Of a DNA stretch of 64,000 bases, positions 47,091-59,255 are shown in pieces. Within the stretch, counting starts at the first letter, position 1. Every line of letters starts with the position of its first letter. This DNA is from Escarpia spicata (Eukaryota; Annelida; Polychaeta; Sabellida; Siboglinidae): NCBI GenBank assembly GCA_963995525.1, contig OZ023205.1:63311282-63375281 (forward strand), in the 5' to 3' direction. The notes under the pieces were generated by a model that saw only the letters and a program-made list of their open reading frames with translations, made no database searches and was not told the origin of the DNA. Position numbers and translations under genes: made by a program.

Positions 47091-49830
47091 ATAATAATAA
47101 TAATATTTTTATTTTGTTAAGCGCCACATCCAATGTTGTTCACAGCGCTTTACAACAGTATACAAAAGTATGTTAAAAATAATGCATTTGAATAAAAACC
47201 ACTGTTGTTATATCATAGATAAAATGAACTAATAATAATAATAGTAAGTAAGACAATAAGTGTAGTAGAAGTAGAAAAGGAATGTGGTATAAAATATCAT
47301 AAAATAAAATAGTTAAGATCATATTATTATTATTATTTTAATAAATAAAAAAAATAATGTAAACATCAATAAATTAGGCTAAAATGTATATGAAAAATAA
47401 ATAAATAAATAAATAATAAATAAACGTTAAACATCAATCAGCTGTGGTAAAACAGTGTTAGTAGTCGTCCGAGATACGTATACGCTGCAGTGAACACGTG
47501 AGTCTTCAACACGGATTTAAATGATTCACGTCATCAATACATCGCTCAATACGACGCACCGCGGTCACCAGAGAAGATGCAGCTAGGTCGAAGTGACAGA
47601 ACAGTTGTAAATCATCGGCGCAGTGGTGATATTTTAAGTCGTGTTTGTGAATGATATCACCGATCGGCGGTACGTATAGTGACAATAATAGTGGTTCCAA
47701 CAATGACCCTTGCGGCACTCCCGTTAACAAAGTCTTCTCGCTGGATTACATGCGGTCGATGACGACACAACCTTTTCAATCACTTTCGGAAGTTGGGACA
47801 GATTGCTGACTGGGCGGTAGTTACATAAGGTATTCTTACACAGTCACGGCTTCTTCAGAAGAGGGTGTACAAGTGCTCGCTTTAGTTCACCCGGCATTGT
47901 TCCTTCTACCAAACATGCATTTGTTATATCGGCAACAATGATCGCAATTGCGTCAGTGTTCTGTTTTACATAATCGGATGGTAACGGATCAAGTGTGCAA
48001 GACGTGCACATTTTAGCGATGGTAGCCGTTATTTCACGTGTTGTTATAGGAGTAAATGTGTCAATTGGTGAGACAAAGCAACTTTTTTTCACTCGGCGGT
48101 GTGATGCGATGTCTGGCAGCATGTAAGCCGAGTAGAATTTCAGCTACCTTGTTGTTGAAATAGTCTGAAAATGAATCGCACCAGGCAACGACAGAGTCAT
48201 ATTCTGGATACGAACGTGATGGCTTCCCACTCAGCGATTTCACGATGTTGAACATGGTTGTGTTGTCAGCGTTCAGAAGTTTATCCAGATAGTAGTTGGT
48301 TTTCGAGAATGCAATGAGCTTGTTGCACTCATCGCATGCATCAACGTACATTTGTCGACGATTCTTAAGCTTTGTGCGTCTCCACATTGACCCGTTCTTT
48401 CGCCATTGTCTCCTCGCGTCATCGATGTTGCTGTTGCACCACGGGTTTGGTATATTACCCCGCATGGCAGTCTGTCGCTCTGGTGCATGTTCGTCAACAC
48501 ATGTTCTTAGTGAAGAATTGTAGCCAGTGACCAGTTCCTCTTCGCTGGATGTTGACGCATTGGCTGATAGTAACTCACAAATTGATCGAATGTAATTTTT
48601 GAAAGAATCGGCATCAAACGAGCGGTAACTGCATTTTACTATATGTGTCGATGTCTTAGCTGGCCTTTGGATGTTCATGACGTAGCGCACCAGGTGGTGA
48701 TTTGATATAGACATCGGAATAACGTCAACAGAATAGCGAGATTGTCATTTTTCGGGGTTATCACAAAGTCCAATGCGAGGCCTGCAGAATGTGTAGGCTC
48801 TGTGACGTGTTGAGTGAAATTGTATGAGTCCAGTAGTTGCACGAGCGGCCGGGCCTCTGCCTCAACGTCATATCTGATGTTGAAGTCAACGACAATGCAT
48901 GTTGGTGTTATACATGTCGACACCTCTCGGAACAGGTGTTCTATTTCCAGGTAGAACTCCGCCATCGACCTGGGCGTCTTAGCCGATGATGGTGGGCGGT
49001 AGAGCGTGCACAGGTTGAACGTTATAGATGTGGCTCCAGTGAACTGGATACGCATCAGTTCGAATGACTCATAGTTCGTTTTAGGGAGCATCTTGCACGG
49101 TAACGTGTTCCTGTGGATGACGCCGACACCACCACCGCGTCCAGCCGCACGAGGAACGTTGATGAACGTTTATCTGTTCGGCGTCAGTTCGGCGATTATC
49201 GGTTTGTCACTGTTCTTTTTCAGCCACGTTTCCGTTATGGCTTAGATGTCAATGTTGTGGTCGGTCACAAATTCATTGATGGTTAGCGTTTTATTTCTGA
49301 CAGAACGAGCATTAAGGACAGCGACTGAGAGATTGTTCTTTGTGAGGCTCATATTATCGCGTGTAGAAACATGAACTAAGTTGCATGGATCACTACAGCG
49401 AATTGATTTGCACAATATTATTCTGGGGATATGGGTCCTGGCAGTTACGATCATAGATATCGCTTGACCTGACGGTGAGGGCGATTGCACAACAGCTGTA
49501 GTGTGTATTGAAGTACGTTTGTGTCTACGGTTCATGCCGGCTCGACACCCACGCGGTGGTATTGCTATCCCAAGTAGCTGCAATAGACAATACACCGGCT
49601 CGGAGATTCTAGCGTCTTTAGTTATTACCTTGCTATGGCGCAGCAGGTCGTGCCTGTCGTATTGAATGTGGGTCAACATAGGTAGAACAATGTAGTCTTC
49701 GTTGTAGTGTCCAAATATCACAAATGTTTGTATAGTTCCAATAAGCATGAACCCAAGCATAGCGCGTTGTATCATAAAACGGGACTCATTTTCGACGTCC
49801 CGTGAACAAAACTCACAGCACTAACGTTAA
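47091..49830 (-). mobile_element. Near full-length CR1-like LINE, decayed
   Basis: Minus-strand LINE. The 3' end has ATTATTATTATTAT and the GCGCTGTGAACAAC..GGCGCTTAAC motif shared with the LINE at 54991. From 5': SVAVLNARSVRNKTLTINEF (endonuclease start), FNLCTLYRPPSS, TCIVVDFNIRYDVEAEA, TQHVTEPTHSAGLALDFVIT, then DEHAPERQTAMR, TKLKNRRQMYVDACDE and TLDPLPSDYVK. RT begins NYRPVSNLSQLPKVIEKVVS, then jumps to [19 protein letters not shown] and [11 protein letters not shown]. About 150 codons, including the first catalytic Asp block, are deleted near 47760. Several stops and frameshifts add to this. Inserted between repeats of the array-bounded element. Confidence 0.87.
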
Positions 49831-50318
49831 CCATCGGTTATGGATTCGATAAAACATGGAACAGAACATATACTTATTTAGAAATAACGTAAAAAGAACT
49901 AATTTTTATAATGTGAATTTGCTCGATAAAATAATTGACTTCGTCGTTTGTGACGCTTAATGTCCGCCGAACATGTTATACGAAAGCCGATGTTTGTTTA
50001 CAAATGCTCGCGCGGTGATCTCGAGTTTTGTATCAAAACACGTCTAAAACTAGTTCTTTTTCATAAATTAACATGTCGGGCGTTCTGGTGTAATATAAAA
50101 TACTGTAAGATGATAATTTTGTTGATACGTGAAATTAATGTCCGATCGTCACGAACGACTAATCGCCGATGTCAGATATGCAAAAGCCCTTGCGGCGCCT
50201 TGGATTTAAGCAGTGATTGACCTGAAGCAGTCACATGATTTACCACATTGGTTGGGCTTCGTACAATGGCGCCGCCGAGAAGGCCGGGTAAATTTGGCTG
50301 TTGTGTCCGGGAATTGTT
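49831..50318. other. Non-coding, nothing recognised
   Basis: Contains a plus-strand ORF of 86 codons (49960-50220) without recognisable motif. Confidence 0.45.
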
Positions 50319-50735
50319 AGTTGTCACAATCGACCAAAAACGTCACAACCGACCAGAATTAATAGTAATAGCAGTCACACCGTAGTTTGTTCTAACTACA
50401 AGCATATAACAGTCATTTAGAATGATAAAACAGCCACGTATAAACACACAGTCGTTTGAATAAGCGTCGACAGTGTATTCGCTGAACGACGCTATGCAAC
50501 GATCAACCGGAGACATGGAAATCTGCCATGTCCAGTGTAACGAATGACCCAACAATGACCAAAATCACAATCGACGTACTATCTTCCTGTTCCACATCGT
50601 TTTCATTGCTGCCGTAATAAAACGGGTGCATACTACACATTTGAAACGTTCAATTTCTACATGCGCTCCCTTTTAAAAATAACGAAACGCGGAAATGAGA
50701 TAAAACCGCTATCGTTAAGTCGATTGTGACAGTTA
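50319..50735. mobile_element. Possible MITE with short inverted ends
   Basis: TTAGTTGTCACAATCGACC at 50319-50337 is matched inversely by GTCGATTGTGACAGTTAGG at 50717-50735. Non-coding interior of about 380 bp. No clear target duplication. Confidence 0.45.
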
Positions 50736-50789
50736 GGATTTTTGACATGATGTTATATTGGAATACATAACGCTGTCTCTGCATTTACG

Positions 50790-50925
50790 CGTGTTTGTGT
50801 ATGTGTGAATGTTTGTGTGTTTGTTTATGTGATTGTTTTAACTTGTGTTTGTGTGTGTGTGTGTGTGTCACTGCATGTGTGTGTTCTGCGTGTGTGCGTG
50901 TGTGAAGAGAGAAGGGGAGGGAAAA
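50790..50925. repeat. Degenerate TG-rich repeat
   Basis: Interrupted TGTG/TTTG array. Confidence 0.85.
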
Positions 50926-51024
50926 TATAGTATATTTGAAGTTTTTTATTTTGTTTTTGCAAAAAATCGGCAAAACAAGTCCAATGTTTTATCAATTTGT
51001 TTCAAAAGTGTCGTGACTTTTTGC

Positions 51025-52545
51025 CCTTGCCTGCCAAGAGTGTCAAGGGATTGATTAATGCAGAAAGATGTAAACAGTACAGAGAGTCTTTGAAGAAAGA
51101 TTCAGTACGTCATAGGGCCAAGCGATTGAAAAATATATGGAGCTATGTAGAAAGCATTATCATCGCCTTCGCACAGAAAAGGAATTGCAGATCCGACGGG
51201 AAGACGCCAGGTTGCGTGCACAGAAATGCAGGTAAATTGGACTATTAATACAAAATTATTATGTACAAGGTTTTTTACTGAACTCTTTTTCATCACAAGA
51301 CATATAACAGTTTCTCAGATCGGCCAAAAGTGGGTTGACTGCATAATGAATGGAACATATTATCCGCTGATTATGTGGGTGCTAGTAGTGTGTTTCCTTC
51401 TCAATACTATTACATTTAGTTTTTGTTCAACATGTTGTTATTACGTTACAATCAGTAATCGCTCCATTGTGTTGTTCTGTTTTCAGGGATCGTAAAAAGG
51501 CTTCAAACACTGCAGAAAAAAACATGGATTCCACTGCCACTCCCAAACAGCCAAAAACACGACAAGCCATCGAGGAACAGCGTAAGAAGTGGAGGCTCGA
51601 GAAGCAAGCACAACGCCAGCAGTGGAACTGTCAGAAATGGCGACGTCACAGAGAGAAATGTGCTGCATACTACAATTAGAAAGAAAATATGCCAAGACAG
51701 CGTGTTGAGACCCCGCCACCACCTAGTGTAGAGACGCCGCCACCACCTAGTGTAGATATGCCACCAACACCTGGGGTAGAGACGCCGCCACCACCTAGTG
51801 TAGATATGCCGCCAACACCTGGTGTAGAGACGCCGCCACCACCACTGGGTGTTGAGGCGCTGCAACAGACTGTTTTGATGCCACTGTCACCTCCATCAGA
51901 GGCAGAACAACTTCACCCAGCAGACAGATTTAGTGCATCGCAGTATGTCAATGTGACCCCCTCCATCTTCTGGGAAGGAAGCACGGAAGAAGACTATCTA
52001 CAGAATGAAAAAACGCCTTCTCACTCAGAAGAGTAACAAATGTTCCGTACACAGTGCATTAGTGTCTAGTCTACTCAGGAAGGCAAAGACAACCCCAAAC
52101 AAAACGAACACAGGAGTTTCCCCTTCCCCACGAAAATTATAAACTTCCTTCTGTACGGAACTTGGTAAAGTCAAAAGACAACGAAACCAAAAAGCTTCAG
52201 CAACTACAAAACTGATGCTTGACATTATCTCTCCAACTACAAAACGGCCTGAAAAGGAATTGTACAAAAGAAAGCGAGTAGAGCAGCCATCTCGTTTTTG
52301 CAAGAAGTGTCTGTGGACATACCTGGAAAAAGATTTGTGTCCAAAAAGACTGATGCAAAAGAAAATCCTCCCAAAAAGAATGAAACGAATCCACAAGGAT
52401 TTTCAATCAAAGCATCCTCAACATAGGTTGTCCCTTCGGAGTCTATACCGCCACTTGCCCACCAGTGTCCTCACGTCCAGGAAGTAGACCTACAGGCAGT
52501 GCCTTTGTGAGATCTGCACGAATGTAGACCTGTGCTAAGTAAGGG
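51025..52545 (+). pseudogene. Broken mobile-element-like gene (basic, proline-repeat protein)
   Basis: Plus-strand coding remnant in at least two exons. Exon 1 region: NAERCKQYRESLKKDSVRHR, then after a 1-nt shift EKYMELCRKHYHRLRTEKEL and ARLRAQKC|R at GTAAAT (51232). After TTTTCAG at 51486 it continues DRKKASNTAEKN, RQAIEEQRKKWRLEKQAQ and RRHREKCAAYYN, then TAG. Next is a proline repeat (51707-51851), then ISFLQEVSVDIPGKRFVSK, KRIHKDFQSKHPQHRLSLRS, LYRHLPTSVL and YRQCLCEICTNVDL, ending at CTAA|GTAAGG. Architecture (R/K-rich ERxxxYRxxLKxD repeats, FLxxxxxSxxPGKxxxxxK, HP...S...xxRP..V, CxCxxCxN) resembles a widespread invertebrate repeat-encoded protein family whose function I cannot name. 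Stops and frameshifts show decay. Confidence 0.55.
51707..51853 (+). repeat. 24-bp coding minisatellite (ETPPPPSV / DMPPTPGV)
   Basis: Six 24-bp units encoding ETPPPPSV or DMPPTPGV in alternation, within the broken gene at 51025-52545. Confidence 0.9.
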
Positions 52546-53840
52546 GATAGTGTTAGTATTTTGGCTATATATGCAATATATTACATTCTTTGTCAGACAA
52601 TTTAGTGTTGTTTTATTTTGAAATGAACTGGGGTTGTTGTGAGATAAACAATATTTGTAAAGCACCAGATGTGTTGATGCCAATATTAGCCATGACTGTA
52701 GCTCAGTAATTAGCAGCTATAATAGCCTGTTGTTTTTGCAGAAGGTGGTTATGAAAAATAAGGTGTTGGGGTAGTGTTTTGTTTTTGTATGCAATATGTT
52801 ATAATCATTGTGTGACAAACTAACGGTATTTTATTTGGAAATAAACTGGGATTATTGTAAGATAAAAAAATAATTGTCATGCGCAACGTGTGTATGCATT
52901 GAACTATTGTACACCTTGGATCATTAAACCAAACTAAAATGTTAACATATCTGAGCCTATTTTGTGCCTTTCGTTCAGATATTTCTGCAATATTTACATC
53001 TACATTAACAATAAATACGTATATATTTTTTCCAGACATGTTGATACCAACACTAGCTATGCAGCTCTGCCATTGGAACAGTTATAGCCTAATATTTTTG
53101 AGTACGGTGGTTATGAAGACTAAGGGGTAGGTTTATTGTGTTGGCTTAGTATGCAATATATTACATTCGTTGTCTCATAAACTAACGGTGTTTTATTTGG
53201 AAATGAACTGGGATGGTTGCTAGATAAAAACAATTGTGATATGCCACGTGTGGAAGTAATGATTTGAACTATTGTACACCTTCGGTCATAAACCAAATGA
53301 AAATGTTCTCATAATCAGAGCATATGTTGTGCTTTTCTTTCAAGTAGTTCTGCAATATTGGCATTCGTATTAACTAAGGTTTCGTATATTACCTTTCCAA
53401 ACATTTTGAAATAAAAGTTAGCCATGTATCTCTGCAAATAGTAGATACTTATTCGATTGTGTTCGAAGACGATGGTTATGAAAAATAAGGGGGTAGGGTT
53501 ATTGTTTCGGTTGTGTATGCAAAATATTACAAAGTTTGTCAGACAATCTAGTGTTATTTGATTTGAAAATGAACTGAGATTGCTGGGAGTTAAAATGTAA
53601 TTGTCATGAACCAGAATGCTAAATAATGATTAAATAATGATACTAATGATAATAAATAATGATCTAACGCCCACCCTTCACGAAACCAAATTAAATTGTT
53701 GATATATCTTAGTGTATGTTGAGTTTTCCTTTCAACTTCGTGTACAATATTGATGTGTGCATTAACTATAAATGCGTTTCTCACCATTCGAGACATATTG
53801 ATACAAAAATGAGTAACCTTGTAATTAGTACATATATTGC
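52545..53840 (-). repeat. Right array of ~365-bp units, inverted
   Basis: Four units in opposite orientation to 44466-46375. Landmarks ATTTGGAAATGAACTGGGAT (near 52614, 52834, 53196, 53561) and AGCTCTGC(A/C)A recur about every 365 bp. The outermost unit matches the outermost left unit: GTGAGAAACGCATTTATAGT against GTAAGACACGTATTTGTGGT. Confidence 0.85.
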
Positions 53841-54690
53841 GGATTATGTTCTTGATAGCAACCCTCTCAAAGTTGTTGGCTTAACTCTGAAAATTGGTCT
53901 TATAATCAGGTCTATGGAATCTCGGAATGGCCGAATTGTCATAATTTGTATTTCCAAATATACGTAGTAGAAATAAAACAACAATGCTATATTTTGTATC
54001 GAAATATGCGGAATAATGATTGCAAATAACGACAAGTGATATGCTGTCAATGTGTTTAATTATGAATGGGCTCGAGACGAAACTTCGAATAATATGTTGA
54101 AAAACCACCACGCTTTTTTCGTCGACATCATATAAAATTTAGCATAATTACCTTAATACATAATCAAAATGTACGATTAATATATAAAAGTAACCTGCAT
54201 GCAAACACATATTAAACATAATTGTGGAATTCATCAACATCACAAAGTTATGAACAAAATAATAGTCCAACCCCCATAATTATTGAGTGACCAGTCGGAA
54301 AAGGTTGCCCTCTGGAATATCGTTAAGGAAGATTTGATGTTTAGAAAAACATAGCGCAAAAAAACAATTACGACGTGTCCAAAACTCAAAAAATTAGGAC
54401 CCGTGCTCCCTGACTATTTGTTTTTGTGGTAGTGCGACGTTTTCGAAGTCTCACGACCGAAGACATGATGCAGAGTACTGACATTAAAAACTCCGCCTCT
54501 GCCTGGTCCTTCTTTCTTCCAAGCTCGTTATTCGGGGATTTGCACAGCGGTGGAAGCGGGTTCTGTCTCCTAGTTTATTGCTATACATGGGTGGAGTTAA
54601 AATGTTGTATTGTTGTACAACTTTGTCCGTGTTTGCCCTCCACTCCACTCTCTTAATAAACACAAATTTCTGGTACCATAAACCATAACA
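53841..54690. other. Non-coding, nothing recognised
   Basis: May hold the LTR or leader of the gypsy-like remnant that starts at 54691, but no LTR pair was identified. Confidence 0.4.
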
Positions 54691-54851
54691 ATGACGACGG
54701 ACAAGCTAATGCCACCAATTGAACTTAAGATAGCCGGAGGAAACTTTGCAGATCAATGAGAACGGTTTCCTGAGCATTTGCGATGGTATTTGGTGGTGAG
54801 GACGTCGCCGATGACAGAAAGAAGGTTGACATTTTGTTGTTTGTCGCTGGA
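54691..54851 (+). pseudogene. Gypsy-type gag remnant, 5' part
   Basis: MTTDKLMPPIELKIAGGNFA, a TGA, ERFPEHLRWYLV and then, shifted, GGEDVADDRKKVDILLFVAG. This matches the start of LTR-retrotransposon gag proteins (LKxxGNxxxNWxxFxxxxxxY...KxxxLLxxxG). It is split here by a nested LINE and resumes at 56280. Confidence 0.65.
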
Positions 54852-54990
54852 TTTAACAAGATTTAACAAGATTGCCATCCAGAAAATTACTCTGGATGGC
54901 AGTTGGTCAAGGAAGCCTTTTGGCTTATCGAGAGTCCAATACTTTTTATCTACATGTATCCCGCCTTTTTAAGGTGTGTGTCGATTTTAT
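54852..54990 (-). mobile_element. L2-like LINE 3' end, first part
   Basis: Reverse complement of the 7700-7830 3' UTR: 10-bp tail units TTAACAAGAT x2, GCCATCCAGAAAATTA, GAGAGTCCAATACTTTTTAT and CCCGCCTTTTTAAGG. Interrupted at 54990 by another LINE; the rest is at 56222-56279. Confidence 0.85.
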
Positions 54991-56220
54991 AATAATAATA
55001 ATATATTTTATTTGGTATAGCGCCACATCCAGTATTGTTCTTGGCGCTTCACAACATATTAAAATACATAAAAATCGTAGAATTGCAATAAATATGTAAA
55101 TGTATATTAATTTAAAATAAATATTAGTGGTAAAGAATAAAATAAATAAATACATACATATTGAATAATGTAGAATTTCTAAATAAACAAGTAAATAAAT
55201 ATCAGTTATTCATCAAAATTAAATAATATTGATAATAATCAATCTAGCACAATAACTATATAAAATTAATAATAATAAATAATTTAGTAAAACATTTGAT
55301 ATAAAATAGTTTACGTGAGAAATAATGAATAATCATTATACGAATACGATAACTAATTAAAATTGGTTTAGTAAAGGGCAGTGTTCATGTAGAGTGGCAC
55401 TAATATGAAACACAAAAGAAATGTGTCTTCAGACGACATTTGAAGCTGGCGAGAGTGTCACAGGTTTTAACAGCAATCGGTAAAGTGTTCCATAGGGACG
55501 CAGCAGCTACAGCGAACGAGCCGTCCCCAGCCTTGATACGAGTGCGCTTCACTTCCAACATGTTACTGCTGGCAGAGCGCAGTGCTCTTGCTGGTTGATA
55601 TGGGTGCACGAGTTCACACAGGTACACGGGCGCGTCATTGTGCATGGCTTTGTACGTGAGTACCAGTATCGTGTAATCCACTCTGCGCGCAACAGGCAAC
55701 CAACGAAGTTCGCGTAACAGGGGCGTGGCGCTGTCACTACGTGGACGACGCAGGATCAGTCTGGCAGCCGAGTTGTGTATTCGTTGCAGACGCGCGATGT
55801 TAACTGCAGACGTGCCGTACAAGAGTGCGTTGCAGTAGTCAATCCGCGATGTGATGAGGGCATTGACTACGCGTTCCTTTGTTGGTTTTGGTAAAAAACG
55901 GCTAATCTGATTGATGTGGCGGAGGTAGAATGAGCATGCGCTGACAGTTTGCGACACTTGCTTTTTCATATCTAGGTGCCTGTCAATGGAGACACCAAGA
56001 CTTTGAACACATCTTGAAGCTGTAATTATAGAACCACCAACGCGAATCACAGTGCCGTCAACGATTGCATCCGCAGACTTGGGTACAATCGGAAGATACT
56101 GTGTCTTGCCGTCGTTCATGCACATAGAATTCCATGCCATCCAGTTCTTTATTTCACCCAAACAGTCCTCCATTTGCTGAACCGCAGCCGTTAAAGCGGA
56201 ACGATTCAGGTCGAAATGTG
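54991..56220 (-). mobile_element. 5'-truncated CR1-like LINE
   Basis: Minus-strand insert with an ATT-rich 3' tail and GGCGCTATACCAAATAAAAT motif, a 3' UTR and one open C-terminal RT frame (55400-56220). It includes FDLNRSALTAAVQQ, CMNDGKTQYLPI, VQSLGVSIDRHLDMKKQVSQ, RIDYCNALLYG, LQRIHNSAARLIL, LRELRWLPVARRVDYTILVL, and AAASLWNTLP. The catalytic palm is absent. The uninterrupted 270-codon frame suggests a young copy. Related to the LINE at 47091-49830. Confidence 0.92.
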
Positions 56221-56221
56221 A

Positions 56222-56279
56222 GTAGATCTATTTGTAAACATATTCACGCTACTAGCACCAACACAATCAGGAGATAATC
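56222..56279 (-). mobile_element. L2-like LINE, second part
   Basis: Reverse complement of about 7640-7700 (GTAAACATATTCACGCTACT, AGCACCAACACAATCAGGAG). It continues the copy broken at 54990. GTCGATTTTAT and GTAGATCTATT flank the inner LINE as a probable diverged target duplication. Confidence 0.85.
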
Positions 56280-56900
56280 GGATCGGACGAGCAGGATGTA
56301 TTCCGAACATTTACGTACGAACCTGCCAAACCTACGTTATGTAGCCAGCCAGCCAATCCGGCAGATGTAGCGGACCAGTTCAACAATGTCGTCTTAACGT
56401 TTATCGAGTTATGTGTTCGACGGACAAATACATTCTATGAAAGATGTGTGTAATACACACGAGGCGAACCAACCTGACATGATGTTATGGTCTCAGTCTT
56501 GCGAATTGCGGCCCCTACAAGATAGACTGATACGTGACCGGGTGGTAGTCGGAATACGGGATTCCAAGCTGAAAGAGAACGGTCAGGGATCCAGGGCTAA
56601 CACTAATGCGGTCTATAGATTTGCACAAACCATGTGAAGCCGAGCAGACCCAAATGCAAATGTTGATTGGCGCCGAAAACAGTGCAAGTGTGAATGTGGT
56701 TATGGAACCGTAAAAACTAAATCCCATTCAAAACAAGTGCATAATGTTAAACGCGGTACACGAAAAACCCAGGCATGTTAGAAGAGGCAGTGTAAAAAAT
56801 GTGGCATAAATTACCTGTTTCAAGAATGTCCGGCATGGGGCGCCACATGTGAAAAACGTCGTAGCAGAAATCGCTATGCCTGGAGTTGGTTGAAAACATA
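56280..56900 (+). pseudogene. Gypsy-type gag remnant, 3' part with zinc knuckle
   Basis: Resumes the gag of 54691: EQDVFRTFTYEPAKPT, VLTFIELCVRRTNTFYERC, LRPLQDRLIRDRVVVGIRDS (the conserved LIRDRxVxGIRDxxxRExLL block), then GINYLFQECPAWGATC, a CCHC-like knuckle of the HxxxCPAxGxxC type. Frames shift several times. No protease, RT or integrase follows. Confidence 0.75.
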
Positions 56901-58955
56901 CCTGATCATAGCCATCACATTCGTGAGTTAGTCGATTTTTGAAATGAATTATGTGCAAATGTCAATGTGTTTCTAAATATTTGCGTAGTCTAACCTAGGC
57001 TTACGGTCTCTTCGGTAGAATAGCCAATTATATTGTGTCCTTAACTGTAAAGTTGGGATATATATGGGAAATTAGTCCGGCTACTACGATTAATTCTCTA
57101 GTCATATTACTTTTGCCCAAGAACAACGGTGACCTTAATAGCTAAGATCCACTGTGGTTAAATTAGAACACAAATATTTAAATGATAGGTTGATGTGAAT
57201 AAGTTTGTCTAAGCATTGCCATATTGGCACATCAGTAAGGAATGTTGTGTTGGACACAACATGCTCACACTAATGTCGTGAATTACCCTGCTTAATAATG
57301 ACACTTAGCTACACAACCTGTAAGTCTTAGTGCATAACACATTTTGAGGAGGTGCTAGCCTGAATCAATATAATTTCATTGTTACTGATTGGTTAAATTG
57401 AGCTTTGCGCAATGCACGTGTACGTAATTTTACCCAGGACACTTTGCGCAGAGTCAAAATGGACCGATCTCAGTACAAGTCAATGTGGCTCATCTCTATC
57501 AGTCATCGTACTAAACATGTCACAGTATACATAAACATATACGACATCACTAAAAGTAGAATAATGAGCAGATAAACTATAATAATATAAGTTGAAAACC
57601 ACGGATAGCGAAGCAACACGACACTTGATCATTCGACCGGCGAATAATAGAGATTGAGAGTGTCTGCAAACATACCAATGTCGATTCCCTTCCCTGTGCC
57701 TAACGCGCTGTGCTTTATACGTCATCGCTTTTTGTGTTTATGCGATTGGATATTTGTCGATCGGATAGGTAAATACGTAACCGGCAGGGGTGATCGGCAG
57801 GCGCAATCCCTATCCATTTTACGTTCAAATTATGGATGAATCAAAGTAAACAATATATGGCAGCATTGTACATACAACTGTTTCTGACTGGTTTAATAGC
57901 TGTTGTGTTAAATGCATCATAAAAATGATTGTTTTAAGACCTTTCTCAGCATGTAATACATAACGGTGCGGTCACAAATCGTAAGTGCAATGTTTTTTTG
58001 TTGTTTTCACCCAAAAACTTATTAAATTCTTCCTTTCTTTAAAAGGGCATAAATGTACAAAACGTTGGCATGTGAAACGCTGTGATGCAGACACTCCTGA
58101 CGGTTACGTATCTCCAACAATCGACACCGATCGCGCAGCGCTTTAGGGATAGGGAAGGGAATGTCGAACGGCCTACGAACGGCGCGCCTGTGGCGCCTCC
58201 CACTGGAGTAGTGGCGAGAACATTACCCCGTCAGATTATCTAGCAAGGAGCCGTCCACGTAATACTGGTTAACAAGCTTAAAAAATAACGTAACTTAACT
58301 CTTGAAAGGTAAATTTAATAGTACGATAACTTGTCCCCCTCCCTGGTTCCACATAGCAACTTCTCTATCAGGTCACTGCGACGTAGTCGATAAATAAGCT
58401 TGAGATTCTTAATTAAACAAATACAACTATAAATCTTCCAATGTGTCGCAGTGACCCGCCCGGGAAATCCCACAGCTCAACGTATTTTCCCCGCATCATG
58501 AGCAACGTAATATCAGTTATATATTACACTGACAGTTATTGCCTATCGGCGGCAAAACTGTAAATGATCGCATTACTCCAAAATACCCACAGACATTGTT
58601 CCCTGAGCAGTGAAGTTTTCAAAATACTTGGGAAACCAGACCAATGATGTAAGTAGAATGACTAGAGTTGGTGATGAGAAACAGTTGCAAATGTATACAA
58701 TGTTTATGTAATCAATAATTATTAATATATGTTCTTCTAGTTCCACTGGTGTATTTCTTTTTCAATATCAGTGAACGTCTCAAATCCAAAATGTTGCTAG
58801 CTTGCCCGTAATTTCTGAGTCAACATACTATTGCGAACCGTAATTTAATAACGTAGTTTCAGTTAAGGTGACATAATTCATTATACTTAAAAAGGATATG
58901 TTGAGAGCTAGGCATATAGAATGTTATGAAAGTTTTCGCACTTATGCGCTGTTAA
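56901..58955. other. Long non-coding stretch
   Basis: No coding or transposon motif supported. A GC-richer patch lies near 58130-58260. A 12-bp perfect inverted repeat GGTCACTGCGAC (58371-58382 and 58445-58456) may form a hairpin. Confidence 0.45.
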
Positions 58956-58959
58956 CGTG

Positions 58960-59255
<296 letters not shown>

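Noticed and set aside
49960..50220. 86-codon ORF with CXXC
   Set aside because: Single CQIC and no other zinc-finger spacing; not supportable.
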